64,000 nt of DNA from Hirundichthys speculiger (GCA_018398805.1 JAGFBZ010001127.1:29842-93841), one strand, 5' to 3'. Shown: positions 8,984 to 20,786, counted from the first letter of the stretch. Program-made: numbers and translations. The notes: generated by a model from the letters alone, not told the origin.

Positions 8984-11900
8984 AGACCAACCTGGAGAGC
9001 CTGTTGGAGGATCTGGGATTGATGCCATACTACAGAGAGAAGCTAACACTCAGCAAGATACTTGAGATCAATGAGAAGACCATTACTGATGATCCTGTCA
9101 AGTCTAAATCTGATCTTCCATGGTATTTTCTAAAGAAACTGATGAAGGTTAATGTGACAGCTAGGAATGTAAAGTATACATCAGTATGTGAGTCAAACTG
9201 TGATGATTCATCAGGGTCTGAGTTAGATTTTGATGATCTTGACAGTCCAAACACAGGTGACATGATAAACCCTCTTGACATAATCACTGCTCTCTTTCTG
9301 TGTTCTGATACTTTTGTACAGCAAGAAATGGCTCTAAAAATGTCTATGTGTCAGTTCTCTGTACCTTTGCTGCTTCCCAGTTGTGACACTCAACAGTGCA
9401 CACTCATGCTGTGGGCCTTGAGAGACATTGTTAAGAAGTACAGACCTCCAGCTCTTTCAGACTCCAAAGGCTTCATTGAAGAAAGAATAGTTCATTCTGA
9501 AATTCCAATGGTCTCTTTTGTGAGACTGGGTGACCGCTCCTTGTCAAAGTCAGAGATCCTCAATAAGCTTTTGATCAGTTCTCAGCAATATCATGACACC
9601 TTTATTCACAGCAAAATGGAGTGTGGTGACAGTCCAAGAAGAATATCCAATGGACTGACTGAAATTACCTGGTACCTTCCTTGTGGAAACAAAAACATTG
9701 ATATTTTCAGTCAACCAATGGCTGTAGCTAATCTCCATGGGGACATCTCTTCATTTGAAACACAATTCTCCTTTTTGTGTCAGACATCTGCAGCAGTTTT
9801 TGTGTTCTTTGACCATTTGGATACTGAATGCAAATTTCTCACAAACCAAGAGTGCAAAGCACAGATCTTCTTGGTGGGCAACAGTGAGAGCAAGAACTTT
9901 GACAAAAATTCTCTCAAAGCTGTAGCAACTGCAATGAACTTGACTAAAAACAACATAATTATCAAGACAAAGCAGAGAAATGAAGCAGACTTTGTCAAAT
10001 GTTTGAGAAAAACAGTCAGTGATTTAGTTGAGAAGACACAGATGAAGATGTCAATAGAGAAAATGGCTGAAGTTGCCCATGAACGGGGGATACTGGTTGA
10101 TGAAAACTCTCCAGAGTGCCAGGCTGGAAAGAAAAATGCAGATGCCATCACTGCAGGAATTAAAGACCTCCTGAAATACAAAAAAGAACAGCTTCCCTTG
10201 CAAGGACAAATATGGAAGGAACTGACTCGCCTAGAGAAAGAAGAATTTCGCCTTCAAAAGATTGGGTCTGAAAACATAGAAAACTACAAAAGTGACCTTC
10301 AAGAGCAGAAGGAGGAACTGCGGAAAAGGCAGAACTCTTATGATATTTCACCAGCTATGACATGCTTCATCAATGCGATATCCAGTCCAGGAATAGAAAG
10401 GTGTTATTTCCTGAAATGGATGAGAATGAACCTTGATAATGTGTCTCGATTAAAACTCACTAAACTCAGAGAGCAGTATAGAGAAAAGTGCAAAGATTCT
10501 GCAAACAAAGAGGAGGTCAAAGAAATTGACAGACAAATTTCCAACAGCTCACTGGGGACTGAACATTTCTTCCGTGAAATGGGTCAAATCTATGAAGCTT
10601 CTCTGTCACTTTCAGAAATGGACCCATCACGTCAACAACTGCAGCATCTACCCAAACTCTGTGCACAGTTGTTGCTTGATGGATTTCCTCTTGAACTTGT
10701 AGATGGAGATGCATCCAACATTCCTCTTACCTGGGTTAGTGACGTTCTCACTCAGCTGAATGAGTTGGTGTCTCCAAAGAACCAGATACTGGTCGTTACA
10801 GTTCTTGGAGTTCAGAGCACAGGAAAGTCCACTCTCCTGAACACCATGTTTGGAGTGCAGTTTGCAGTCAGCAGTGGTCGATGCACTCGGGGTGCCTTCA
10901 TGCTGCTCATCAGAGTCAATGAGGACGTCAAAGAAGTATTTGGCTGTGACTTCATGATGATCATTGACACTGAGGGCTTAAAGTCACCAGAACTCGCTCA
11001 GCTGGACAATAGCTATGAGCATGACAATGAGCTGGCACACTTGTTGTGGGTCTGAGTGACATCACCATTATCAATATTGCAATGGAGAATTCAACTGAAA
11101 TGAAGGACATCCTGCAAATAGTGGTCCATGCTTTCCTCAGGATGAAGGAGGTGGGCAAAAAACCAAAATGTCAATTTGTTCACCAGAACGTTTCTGATGT
11201 TTCAGCCCATGAGAAGAACTTACGAGACCGAAAACTGCTGTTGGATCAGTTGAATGAGATGACTGAAGCAGCAGCTAAAATGGAAAAGAGAGAAGAGAAC
11301 AAGAGCTTCAGTGATGTGATGGAGTACAGTCCAGATACTGGAAACTGCTACGTTCCTGGACTCTGGAATGGAAACCCACCAATGGCACCAGTCAATACAG
11401 GATACAGTGAAGTTGTTTATGAGCTCAAGAAGAACATCATCCAACAACTGGGAGAGCGTGTGTCATCTGCTAATGATGTGCTGGAGTTCAAAGAGTGGAT
11501 GACCAGTCTCTGGACTGCTGTAAAGCATGAAAACTTCATCTTCAGCTTCAGAAACAGTCTTGTAGCTGATGCATACATGAGGCTCTGCACAGAGTTCAAC
11601 AAGTGGGAGTGGGAGTTCAAGAAAGAAATGTTCACCTGGGTTACCAATGCAGAAACAAAGATTTCCAACTTTGGTACAGTTGCTGCACAGTCTGAAACAT
11701 CTGACATGGGAGAATTCCTTAATCAGTTAAAAAGTGAAGCAGCCACAGAGCTGTCCAAATGGGAGGAAAAGCTCCTTAAAAATCTGAAAGAGTACTTTGA
11801 GAAGACAGAGGGTCATGTCTACCTGGTTGAAGGATACAGAGAGGAATTTAAAAACAGCGCAAAGAGCCTTCGACGAGAAATGGAAAACTCTGTTGTTAAT

Positions 11901-13655
11901 CAGCTCACAGCTGCAGCTGACATCAGACAGGGAATGAAAGAACTTGACAAAATTAAGGAGAATCACACAAAAGAAATTGAAAAGGCAGTGGGTGCATTAA
12001 TTGTTGAGTGTAGAAACAAAAAAGTCAAAATGACAGACAAGGAGCTGGACAAAGAATTTGATAAGATGTGGAGGAACATAGTGGAGAAGATGTCTTTTTC
12101 TGCACAAAATCCCACTAATGTTTTCACAAGTGTGTCTCATTGTCTCAGAACCAATGTTTCACATAAGGGGAGTCATGCATGTGAACTGCTGAGTGAAAAA
12201 AGCCTCCAAGATTGTGGGTTGGAGCCTTTCAAATGCAGACCTGAAGGAATGGGTGAAAAAATGTATCACGGAGTAAGAAGATGGTTCAACCGACAGGATC
12301 TTGTAAAAGCCAGACAAAATATGGCTGACAACATCATAACTGCTTGCAAAGACTTTGTAGCAGAAAAAATTAAGAGAAAAACCAATTACCACAGTACTTA
12401 CATCCAGGAGATCCTTCACATTATTGATGAAAGGCTGAAGAATGCTGATGTTGACATAGACATTGAGTTTGAGGTTTCTCTGAAGCAGCACATCTGTGCA
12501 GATGCAGCCAGACGCTTTCAGAAAATGCAGGAAGACTTCATTCAAGCAAATGACCCCTACAGATGTCTGCTTAGAAACAAAGAAAACTTTTGTGCAGATT
12601 TCAAAGATGTTTTCTACAAAAGAAACCAGTGCCAGAAGAAGGCTGAAAAATTCACAGAACAGTGTCTGAAACCTGCTGTTGAGGACTTTGTCTACCGTTC
12701 CCTGGGTCCTACTATCATTGATGCAATGATGAAAAATATTAAGTTCAGCACAAGAACCTCCTTCCAGCATTCAGTACTTCAGGATTTGCTGTCTGAGGAA
12801 GACTTCAACAGATATCTGAGCTACATTTCTGAGTATGAAAGTTATGTAAAGGTGTGGATACTGAAGCAAATAAAGGAGCACTTTACAAATGTGTCTACAA
12901 CATTTGAGTTTGAGGAACAACATCTTAAGTCAAGTATCAGCAGCATAAATGAGGCCTTGAAAAAAGCCAAATCAGAGAAGAGTGGTGACCTGAAGACATT
13001 TGTTGAACGTATCTGCAAAGAACTTGGTGATAAACTGGTCATTTCCCAGGATGCTCTTGGTGCCTTCATGATCCTGAACAATGCTGACCAGGAACAGTTT
13101 GCTGACTATCTAACAGTGTTTGTGAAGGAGATGAAAGAAACTCTTAAGGAGAAGTTTAAAAGCACACCCTTTGAAACAAAACTAGAACATCTCAATGTGG
13201 ATCCTCAGACTGAGCTTTTCAACAGAGTGATTGGTTGTGGGAAACAGTGTCCGTTCTGTAAAGTTCCCTGTGAGGCAGGAGGACCAGACCACAAGGAGCA
13301 CTTTGCTTCACTGCATCGACCACAAGGTCTGGGCAGATACAGGATGTTTTCAACAGAGGAACTTGTTACAGACATTTGCACATCTTCTGTGATCAGTGAC
13401 TGCTGTTTTAGCTGCAGTGAAACAAAGTATGAAAATCATCCTTACAAGTCTTACAGGGAAATTTTCCCAGACTGGCATATTCCTCCTGATGGGAGCCTGG
13501 AGGCATCAGACTTCTGGAAATATGTGATGACAAAGTACAACAATGAATTTGCTGAAGAATATGATGCAGAACCAGCTGACATTCCTGAAACTTGGAAGAA
13601 AATTAAAAAAGGGCAAATAAAAGCAAGCCTTAAAAACACATTCAACCTCAAGTGA
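8984..13655 (+). CDS. gvin1: interferon-induced very large GTPase 1-like, copy 1 (large exon, one frameshift)
   Basis: Large 3' exon of a GVIN/VLIG-family GTPase, about 1,556 codons, ending at TGA 13653-13655. Upstream exons were not found. I start it at the acceptor TCCATAG/AGACC because the inverted paralog is conserved from exactly there; an in-frame ATG at 8920 lies in intron-like sequence. The G domain is intact: P-loop GVQSTGKST (10807-10833), switch region GRCTRGAFML, and G3 motif IIDTEG (about 10963-10977). A long helical, charged region follows. Near the C-terminus a Cys/His cluster (GCGKQCPFCKVPC, then H-x2-H-x4-H, 13220-13320) looks metal-binding. One base is missing at 11034-11039 compared with the expected codons for NELATLVVGL. 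The frame therefore breaks into 8920-11055 and 11046-13655, with no other lesion. The family is large cytosolic or nuclear GTPases induced by interferon in mammals; the fish role in immunity is inferred. Mouse Gvin1 is about 2,400 residues, so N-terminal exons are missing here. Confidence 0.9.
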
Positions 13656-14549
13656 AGCTCATAAAGCAGTTGCTACTCATGCTTTTTCCTGCAGTTTACC
13701 TGCAGTTTGTACCTATAAAATTTAATCTGCTGATTAGTAACTAAGTTTTTTCTTTTGTGTGATAATTGTCGTTACTTCATTGATATACTTAAAAACTAAC
13801 AAAATCAGGATTAATCCTTTTTTAGCTGCTCAAAATGTCAGTGAATTTCTGTAAAGAAGATTACTTTGCATTTGCATTTATTATATTTTTGTTCTCGTTC
13901 TCTCAGCCTCAGAAGATTGAAAAGTACACAGTTGTTTCTCAATTCCAAATGAAAGTTCAGCTTGTGAAATTTACTATGATTATAAAAGTTGAAAGAAACC
14001 CAGAGAACGTAAATAAAGTAAAGGAATGAAGGAGGAAGTACTTCCTGCTGTTTTGATATTGTTTGAATCACTTTTGTCTGTTTCATCAGTTACAGTTTTT
14101 CTTTTTTGTCACCAAGACCATAGTTTTCTGTGAGTTTGTCACACTTTTCTTTTGATCTTATTATGTAAAACCATAATGTAAATTCATCTGATCACAATGT
14201 ATATTTGTATTAGGCAAAAACATCCTCATATAAACAACATTATATGTTTTTAGTCATGCCAATACCAAACAAAAATAAAGCCAAATGTTGAACTCTAAAT
14301 TCTTTTGAAATTGATTCTGTCACTTCTTTCATAATATTGCATCTCTAAAACCATTGCTTATGTCTTTCCTTTTTGGCATGACCAAAGCACCTGCTGCATG
14401 ACCAGTTCATCCTCCTCAATCATTTGAAGCCAGTAAGGGGGTTGTGTTGTTCACCTGTCTTTTCTTTTTGTTAAATAAACATTGGCTCATTGAAAAGAGT
14501 TTAAGTTGATGTCCATCTGAGATTTTTTTTTTACTTTTCCAACACACAG
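13656..14549 (+). other. 3' flank / probable 3' UTR of GVIN copy 1
   Basis: AT-rich with no gene. AATAAA polyadenylation-like hexamers occur near 14274 and 14474. No repeat boundaries seen. Transcript end not determinable from sequence alone. Confidence 0.4.
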
Positions 14550-14900
14550 AGCAATATGTGAAACTGCTGTTGAGGACTTTCACTATTGTTCCCTAAGGTC
14601 CTGATACCACTGAGGAAATGCTCAAAAGTGAAAGGTTCAGCACACGCATCTCCTTCAGTGTTTAATTGTACTTAATTTACTTTCAAAGAACAAGTTCAAC
14701 AGCGACCTCAACAACATTTGCAAGTCTGGGAATTATGTAAAATAGATGAACATGTCTCAGATGTGTCTACGATATCTGAGTTTGAGGAACAGCCTCTTTA
14801 ATCAAGTATTAAATGGATAAATGGAGTCATAAGACAGGCCAAGAAAAAAAATGTGGTGAGCTGCAGGAAAAGTTTAAGGAAAAGCTTAGAAATACAGTCT
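14550..14900 (+). pseudogene. GVIN relic (third copy), C-terminal third, decayed
   Basis: Translating across frames recovers a run of pieces matching 12655-13170 of copy 1: an AVEDF-like start, a region corresponding to SLGP..I, FSTRISF-like text, a stretch for FNSYLN.ICKSGNYVK, and VSTISEFEEQ. In-frame stops and indels are frequent, and a later part matching the LKEKFK region follows at 14850-14890. It lies about 900 bp downstream of copy 1 in the same orientation, so it looks like an old tandem duplicate. No function possible. Confidence 0.75.
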
Positions 14901-15109
14901 TCAAAAGAAGGCAAGGCATGTTTACTTGTATTGCACATTTCATACACAAAGAAAACTCAAATTGCCTTTCAAAGGGACTAAGAAGAAAAGAAAAGAAAAA
15001 ATAAACGAATGGGGCAACCTGACTACCGGGGGAACGTGGCGTGTCAGGAAGGAGGGCTCCCATTAATCCAGGGCTTTGTAGATACGAGTATTTATCTGCT
15101 GTGTCTCCC
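14901..15109. other. insertion inside the GVIN relic
   Basis: Sequence between two relic segments with no GVIN similarity; an AGAAAAGAAAAG run is at 14980-15000. It probably belongs to the inserted repeat described next. Confidence 0.4.
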
Positions 15110-15330
15110 TCCAGTCATTCCAGTAGACGTAGACAGGATCAACACTCAGTTTAGTTGCTCATCTGCTCCTGCAGAATTGATGGGAACATAACCTGGAATT
15201 TCTTCCCCTCGTGCTTCTGAGTCAGTGGGAGTTTGCATAACTGCTTCGAAACCAGGAGCAGTAATGACCGGTTTCAACAGGTGCTGCCACCCGGTGGACA
15301 ACACTTTCTTGGTACTCAACCTTCCTTTAC
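15110..15330 (+). repeat. dispersed repeat shared (inverted) with 60500-60850
   Basis: Shares the words ATTCCAGTAGAC, TTGATGGGAACA/TTAATGGGAACA, CCTGGAATTTC and GGTGCTGCCACCC with the complement of 60500-60850. Non-coding. It has split the third GVIN copy. Confidence 0.65.
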
Positions 15331-15534
15331 TTTGCTATTATTGCATTTATATAAACAGCATAAGTATGCAGCTTAAAATATCAGAAATGAAACAATTAAA
15401 AAACATGAAGAACGTAGAATAAGAAAAGGATGCTGACATGCTAAAATAATTTAAAAGTGAATAAATGAAGGCGTTTTAATTAAAATCATTTGGAAAAAAC
15501 AAGCTCTTTAATTTCAGTGATTACTACTTCCCCT

Positions 15535-15660
15535 TCCTTTCAGATCTTTGAAGGAAATCCTCCATGGCTGGAATATCCCTCCAGATTCAGACTTTCAGGA
15601 AATATGTGATTTAAAAAACGAAATTTCACGCAAGTATATATGAAAAAGCCAGAACCTAAA
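15535..15660 (+). pseudogene. GVIN relic, extreme C-terminal piece
   Basis: Reads as a piece matching the REIFPDWHIPPDGSLEASDF region of copy 1 (here SLKEI, NIPPDSDFQ-like), in the right order after the relic at 14550. It is separated from that relic by inserted repeat DNA. Short and broken, hence a relic. Confidence 0.65.
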
Positions 15661-16326
15661 AACCTGCATCATGGAAGAGAATTACAAATGAAGAGGCCAA
15701 AATCATTTAACAAACAGAGAGACAGATCTTTTTTCTTTCCTAATTCATGTCTAAATAATGACAAGGATGTTTATTGTTAGTTTGTGTGAGAATTAGCACA
15801 AAGTATTTGCATTTCACCTTCTCTATTCAAAAAATATACAAATGTGTGTTTTTGAGTTCAGGTTTAATCACAGACTCATTTTGATGTGACTGACCTGTTA
15901 ATGAGTTAAGTTTTGTTTTCCTGAGACCTACTCGTTCATCCACCTTTCTTTGGAAATGAAACTGAGTGACTGCATTCATCAGGATTAAAGGAGCGGCATC
16001 AGTGCTGCTCTCACATTTGCAGGAGAGACTTGTAGTTCATATTCAAGCTGCACCTACAACCTAAGATAACTTAGTTTAAACAATATATACATACACACTC
16101 CTGGATTCATTAACAGAAAAACAAAACATAGTTTTGATATAAAGAATGCTTCTTAAGGTAGGTCACTTTTTTCTTTTCTTTTTTTAATGTGAGCACAATC
16201 CATAGTTTTGCTCCTTTGTGTTTATCTGATTATTGCTGTAAAATATAGCACAGTTAAACTAGCTGATATATTACATTCTTCTTTTTTTTAATCTTTATGC
16301 GGAATAGGTTTGAACAACCTTTAACA
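15661..16326. other. intergenic, possible promoter region of the next gene
   Basis: No ORF or repeat recognised. It lies directly upstream of the three-exon gene start at 16327; I see no defined regulatory site. Confidence 0.3.
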
Positions 16327-16806
16327 ATGGATAACTTAGAAGAAGAAGAGGTAATACATCATTAACTCCATAAAAGGACACAAGACATGAATAATATAAT
16401 TCATATATGTGTATACATTTCCTCATTTCATCTAAGACAGCTGTTTTCCATATTTATTAAGGAGTTCTTTGATTCATCGGATTCCTTCCTTGAGCCCAAC
16501 AGTGAGGAAGGAGACTCTGCTGTCTCACTGAAATCTGACTGTAAGTATGACTGATGTGAGTGTACGAGTGCAACTTTAGGTAAGTTTGCACAACTAAAAC
16601 CATGTTATAATCTTAAGTTACAGAGTAATATTTCTCCTCCTCCAGATGTTCCTCCTCCAGGAGCAGTAACAGTCCTCCATGCTGGCAGTGAGACTGTTTC
16701 TCTGCAGTTTGATAGATACCAGCTTCATGTAGAGTACACCTGTCAGAGACAGAGAGGCAGGGTGGAAACTGAAGATTGCAACAGAGTAGATGTTGGAGGA
16801 CATTAA
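16327..16806 (+). pseudogene. 5' exons of an FN3-containing immune-type gene, truncated
   Basis: Three exons with consensus junctions. Exon 1, 16327-16350, encodes MDNLEEEE and ends at a GTAATA donor. Exon 2, 16462-16540, follows a TTATTAAG acceptor, encodes an acidic stretch from EFFDSSDSF to SLKSD, and ends at GTAAGT. Exon 3 starts at 16646 after CTCCTCCAG and continues in frame: VPPPGAVTVL, AGSETVSLQFD, then a YTCQRQRGR region. The PPPGxVTV...GSxxVSLQ pattern is the first strand pair of a fibronectin type III domain, seen at the N-termini of several fish immune multigene proteins including GVIN-like ones. A TAA at 16804-16806 ends the frame about halfway through the domain, and no further exon was found. 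Most likely a truncated duplicate of an N-terminal exon set in this cluster. FN3 identity is by pattern, GVIN link by position only. Confidence 0.6.
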
Positions 16807-18086
16807 ACAGGTGAAAAAGGTAACAAGGTCAGCAAGCTTAATGGTATAACCTGCAATAACTGTTAACTTCAATTTGTAGATTTAAATCCCAAACAAGCAA
16901 AAACACAAAGTCCTTTATCCTGTTTTCTGATCATGTTTCATCCTGTTCTCTCAGCATTTATCAAGGCAGTTGAAACTACGCCCCCTGCTGTCTAAAACAG
17001 CTGCCAACAGTTTATGTTTCATCAGGATCAGAAGTGATCAAATTGTGGCACTAATTTTGATGTGAGACCACCTTCTTCAGTGCCAACAAATTAATCTAAA
17101 TTTCATATATAATATAATCACAGTAAGTAAGGACAAAGTATTTCAACAAAACATTCTTTCCTTTAAAAATTAACTCTGTAATTGATGCTAAATATGTAAA
17201 TATTTCTCACATTATGGGTTATCATTTTACAAACTTTGTTTACCTTACAAAAAGTAACTGACCGGAAAAATCAAACAGCTGGTTGACTCTTGTGTCCTTC
17301 AACAAATGAGTCACCAAGGAGTTCCCAGGTGAGCTGAGAAATGTTATCTCTGTCCAAGGTTAGCCTCCAAATTTATTACAGAAATAAAACTTAAGGAGTT
17401 AATTCCAAGCAATAAAAGCTCTTAACATTAACAGTCATGTCTAAAAAAGACAAAGAAAAGCAGGGATAAAAACAACTGTAAAAGACTGACGGTGCTCCAA
17501 TATAGTCACGTAACTAGTTAAACTGGCCAACCACGGGTACATGTGGTGAGAGGCCTAAATTATCTAGGTGACAGAGCATTCGCTGCACCCATGTTAGATA
17601 CATACACAGCAAGCAATAACGGCAACTAAAATGTGCAACAAAAAACTGGAGGTGCAAAAGAATATCACCACTTGAGTGGAGTGATGGAGCAGCAGTAACA
17701 AACACTCATCCTGGGCTCTGCTCATATGAGTCTTTCTGGTCTTTCCTGCATTAACTTCTCTGGTTATTCCCAGTATTGGCTCCTGACTCCTTCAGCCAAG
17801 CCTCATTGGGGGAGCTGCGGTTCTGCCGGCAGACATCCGTTGTCGGACGTCTAATTTCAAATTTTGTTTTGGTGTCGACATCAGAAAAGGCCACTTCCTT
17901 CAGCTGATGCTCAGTTAGCATGGCTGAGCTCTGCTAAGCTTCGTCCTCTTCTGCTTCCAGACCAGTTCACAGTCAGTCATGGTGGTCCGTTAGTAAAATA
18001 AACATAACGAACAAGCGAAGCCAAACATATTCTCTTTAAAACATGGCTATGCTCTGTTACCTTTTTATTCATGGTTTAGAATAATG
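16807..18086. other. no gene recognised
   Basis: AT-rich up to about 17700, then mixed composition. No ORF with support, no terminal repeats. Ends at the tail repeat of the Rex3 element. Confidence 0.35.
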
Positions 18087-18115
18087 CCGTACCGTACCGT
18101 ACCGTCTTCTTCCGC

Positions 18116-18680
18116 TTATCCGAGGTCGGGTCGCGGGGGCATCAGCCGGAGTAAGGAAGCCCAGACCCCCCTCTCCCCAGCCACTTCTTCCAGCTCCTCT
18201 GTGGGGATCCCGAGGCGTTCCCAGGCCAGCCGAGAGACATAGTCCCTCCAGCGTGTCCTGGGTCTTCCCCGGGGTCTCCTCCCAGTGGGCCGTGCCCGGA
18301 ACACCTCACCAGGGAGGCGTCCAGGAGGCATCCTAACCAGATGCCCGAGCCACCTCATCTGGCTCCTCTCGATGCGGAGGAGCAGCGGTTCTACTCTGAG
18401 CCCCTCCCGGATGACCGAGCTTCTCACCCTATCTCTAAGGGAGAGCCCGGCCACCCTGCGAAGGAAGCTCATTTCAGCCGCTTGTATCCGCGATCTTGTT
18501 CTTTCGGTCACTACCCAAAGCTCATGACCATAGGTGAGGGTAGGAACGTAGATCGACCAGTAAATAGAGAGCTTCGCCTTCCGACTCAGCTCCTTCTTTA
18601 CCACAACAGAACGGCGCAGCACCCGCATCACTGCAGATGCCGCACCGATCCGTCTGTCGATCTCCCGCTTGATTTTGAGA
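18116..18680 (-). pseudogene. Rex3 ORF2, C-terminal domain
   Basis: Minus-strand frame beginning inside KREIDRRIGAASAVM (about 18680) and continuing VLRRSVVVKKELSRKAK, SIYVPTLTYGHELWV, RIQAAEMSFLRRVAG, WLGHLVRMPPGRLPGEV, to a stop after PPRPDLG. This is the thumb and C-terminal region that follows the reverse transcriptase in RTE-type elements. It would join the RT piece upstream, but about 140 bp of foreign sequence (18680-18822) replaces the expected short link. Confidence 0.85.
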
Positions 18681-18824
18681 ATTTTGAGATTTTGAGAATC
18701 TGTTCCTGAACGGCGTCGTCGTCGTGGCCACTTCGAACCGTCCCCCTGAAGATTTGTATAAAAACGGGCTGCAGAGAGTCAACTTTGTGCCTTTTATCGC
18801 AGTGTTGCAGAAATTTCCCTAGAG
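18681..18824. other. foreign segment inside Rex3
   Basis: About 140 bp between the VLPQVEEFK end of the RT piece and the REIDRRIG restart. It does not encode the expected link (a YLG-type motif). It includes an AAAATCTCAAAATTCTCAAA internal short repeat and a run of CGACGACGACG. Confidence 0.7.
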
Positions 18825-19982
18825 CTACTTAAACTCCTCCACTTGGGGAAGGACCTCATCCCCAACCCGGAGAAGGCACTCCACCCTTTTCCGGCTGAGG
18901 ACCATGGTCTCGGATTTGGAGGTGCTGATTCTCATCCCAGCCGCTTCACAACCGGCTGCGAATCGCTCCTGCGAGAGCTGTAGATCACGGCTCGATGAAG
19001 CCAACAGAACCACATCATCTGCAAATAGCAGAGACCCAATCCTGAGGCCACCGAACCGGATCCCCTCAACACCTCGGCTGCGCCTAGAAATTCTGTCCAT
19101 AAAAGTAATGAACAGAATCGGTGACAAAGGGAAGCCTTGGCGGAGTCCAACTCTCACTGGAAACGAATCCGACTTACTGCCGGCAATGCGGACCAAACTC
19201 TGGCACCGGTCGTACAGGGACCGGACAGCCCGTATAAGGGAGTCCGGCACCCCATACTCCCGAAGCACCCCCCACAGGAATCCCCGGGGAACACGGTCGA
19301 ACGCCTTCTCCAAGTCCACAAAACACATGTAGACTGGTTGGGCGAACTCCCATGCCCCCTCCAAGACCCTGAAGAGGGTGTAGAGCTGGTCCACCGTTCC
19401 ACGGCCGGGACGAAAACCACACTGCTCCTCCTCAATCCGAGATTCAACTATCCGACGGACCCTCCTCTCCAGGACCCCTGAATAGACCTTCCCAGGGAGG
19501 CTGAGGAGTGTGATCCCCCTGTAGTTGGAACACACCCTCCGGTCCCCCTTTTTAAAGAGGGGGACCACCACCCCAGTCTGCCAATCCAGTGGTACTGTCC
19601 CCGACATCCACGCGATGCTGCAGAGGCGTGTCAACCAAGACAGCCCCTCAGCATCCAGAGCCTTGAGGAACTCCGGGCGGATCTCATCCACACCCGGGGC
19701 CCGGCCACCGAGGAGCTTTTTAACCAGCTCGGCAACCTCAGCCCCAGAGATAGGAGAGTCCGCCCCTGAGTCCCCAGATTCTGCCTCCTCATTGGAGGAC
19801 GTGTCGGCGGGATTGAGGAGGTCTTCGAAGTATTCCCTCCACCGATCCACAACGTCCCGAGTCGAGGTCAACAGCTCCCCATCCCCACTGTATACAGTTT
19901 TGACGGAGCACTGCTTCCCCCTCCCGAGACGCCGGATGGTGGACCAGAATTTCTTCGAAGCTGTTCGGAAGTCGTTCTCCAT
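18825..19982 (-). pseudogene. Rex3 reverse transcriptase domain
   Basis: About 385 codons on the minus strand. RT blocks in order: KLLGGRAPGVDEIRPEFLKA, GVVVPLFKKGDRRVCSNYRG, EEEQCGFRPGRGTVDQLYTL, the first catalytic Asp in MCFVDLEKAFDRVPRG, GLRQGFPLSPILFITFMD, and the FADD box in SLLFADDVVLLAS. The catalytic triad is intact. It is in the same frame as 20052-20786 and separated from it only by a TAG at 20052-20054 where the family has an amino acid, so one nonsense change breaks the polyprotein. It ends in VEEFK just before the foreign segment. Enzyme: RNA-templated DNA synthesis at a nicked target. Confidence 0.9.
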
Positions 19983-20051
19983 GGCCTCTCCAAACTCCTC
20001 CCATGTCCGAGTTTTTGCCTCAGCAACCGCCGAAGCCGCGTTCCGCTTAGC

Positions 20052-20786
20052 CTACCGATACCTGTCAGCTGCCTCCAGAGTCCCACATGCCAAAAAGGCC
20101 TGATAGGACTCCTTCTTCAGCTTGACGGCATCCCTCACTGCTGGTGTCCACCAACGAGTTCTGGGATTGCCGCCACGACAGGCACCAACGACCTTACGGC
20201 CACAGCTCCGGTCGGCCGCCTCAACAATAGAGGCCCAGAACATAGCCCACTCGGACTCAATGTCCCCTGCCTCCCTCGGAACATGGTCGAAGTTCTGCTG
20301 GAGGTGTGAGTTAAAGCTCTCTCTGACAGGAGACTCTGCCAGACGTTCCCAGCAGACCCTCACAACATGTTTGGGCCTGCCAGGTCTGACCGGCATCCTC
20401 CCCCACCATCTGAGCCAGCCCACCACCAGGTGGTGATCAGTTGACAGCTCCGCCCCTCTCTTCACCCGAGTGTCCAAGACATGCGGCCGCAAATCCGACG
20501 ATACGATTATGAAGTCGATCATCGAACTGCGGCCTAGAGTGTCTTGGTGCCAAGTGCACATGTGGACACTCTTATGCTTGAACATGGTGTTCGTTATGGA
20601 CAGTCCATGACGAGCACAGAAGTCCAATAACGAAACACCACTCTGGTTCAGATCGGGGGGGCCCTGCCTCCCAACCACACCCCTCCAGGTCTCACTGTCG
20701 TTGCCCACGTGAGCATTGAAGTCCCCCAGCAGAACGAGGGAGTCCCCAGATGGAACATTCTCCAATATTCCATCCAAGGACTCCAA
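20052..20786 (-). pseudogene. Rex3 endonuclease C-terminal half and linker
   Basis: About 244 codons on the minus strand. It carries the second half of an APE-like endonuclease: [27 protein letters not shown] and [12 protein letters not shown], followed by the basic linker [19 protein letters not shown]. The SxDHH motif is the conserved catalytic His region. The frame ends at TAG 20052-20054 (RYR-stop-AKR), a point nonsense change. The upstream half lies in another frame because of a homopolymer frameshift at 20848-20854. Confidence 0.9.
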
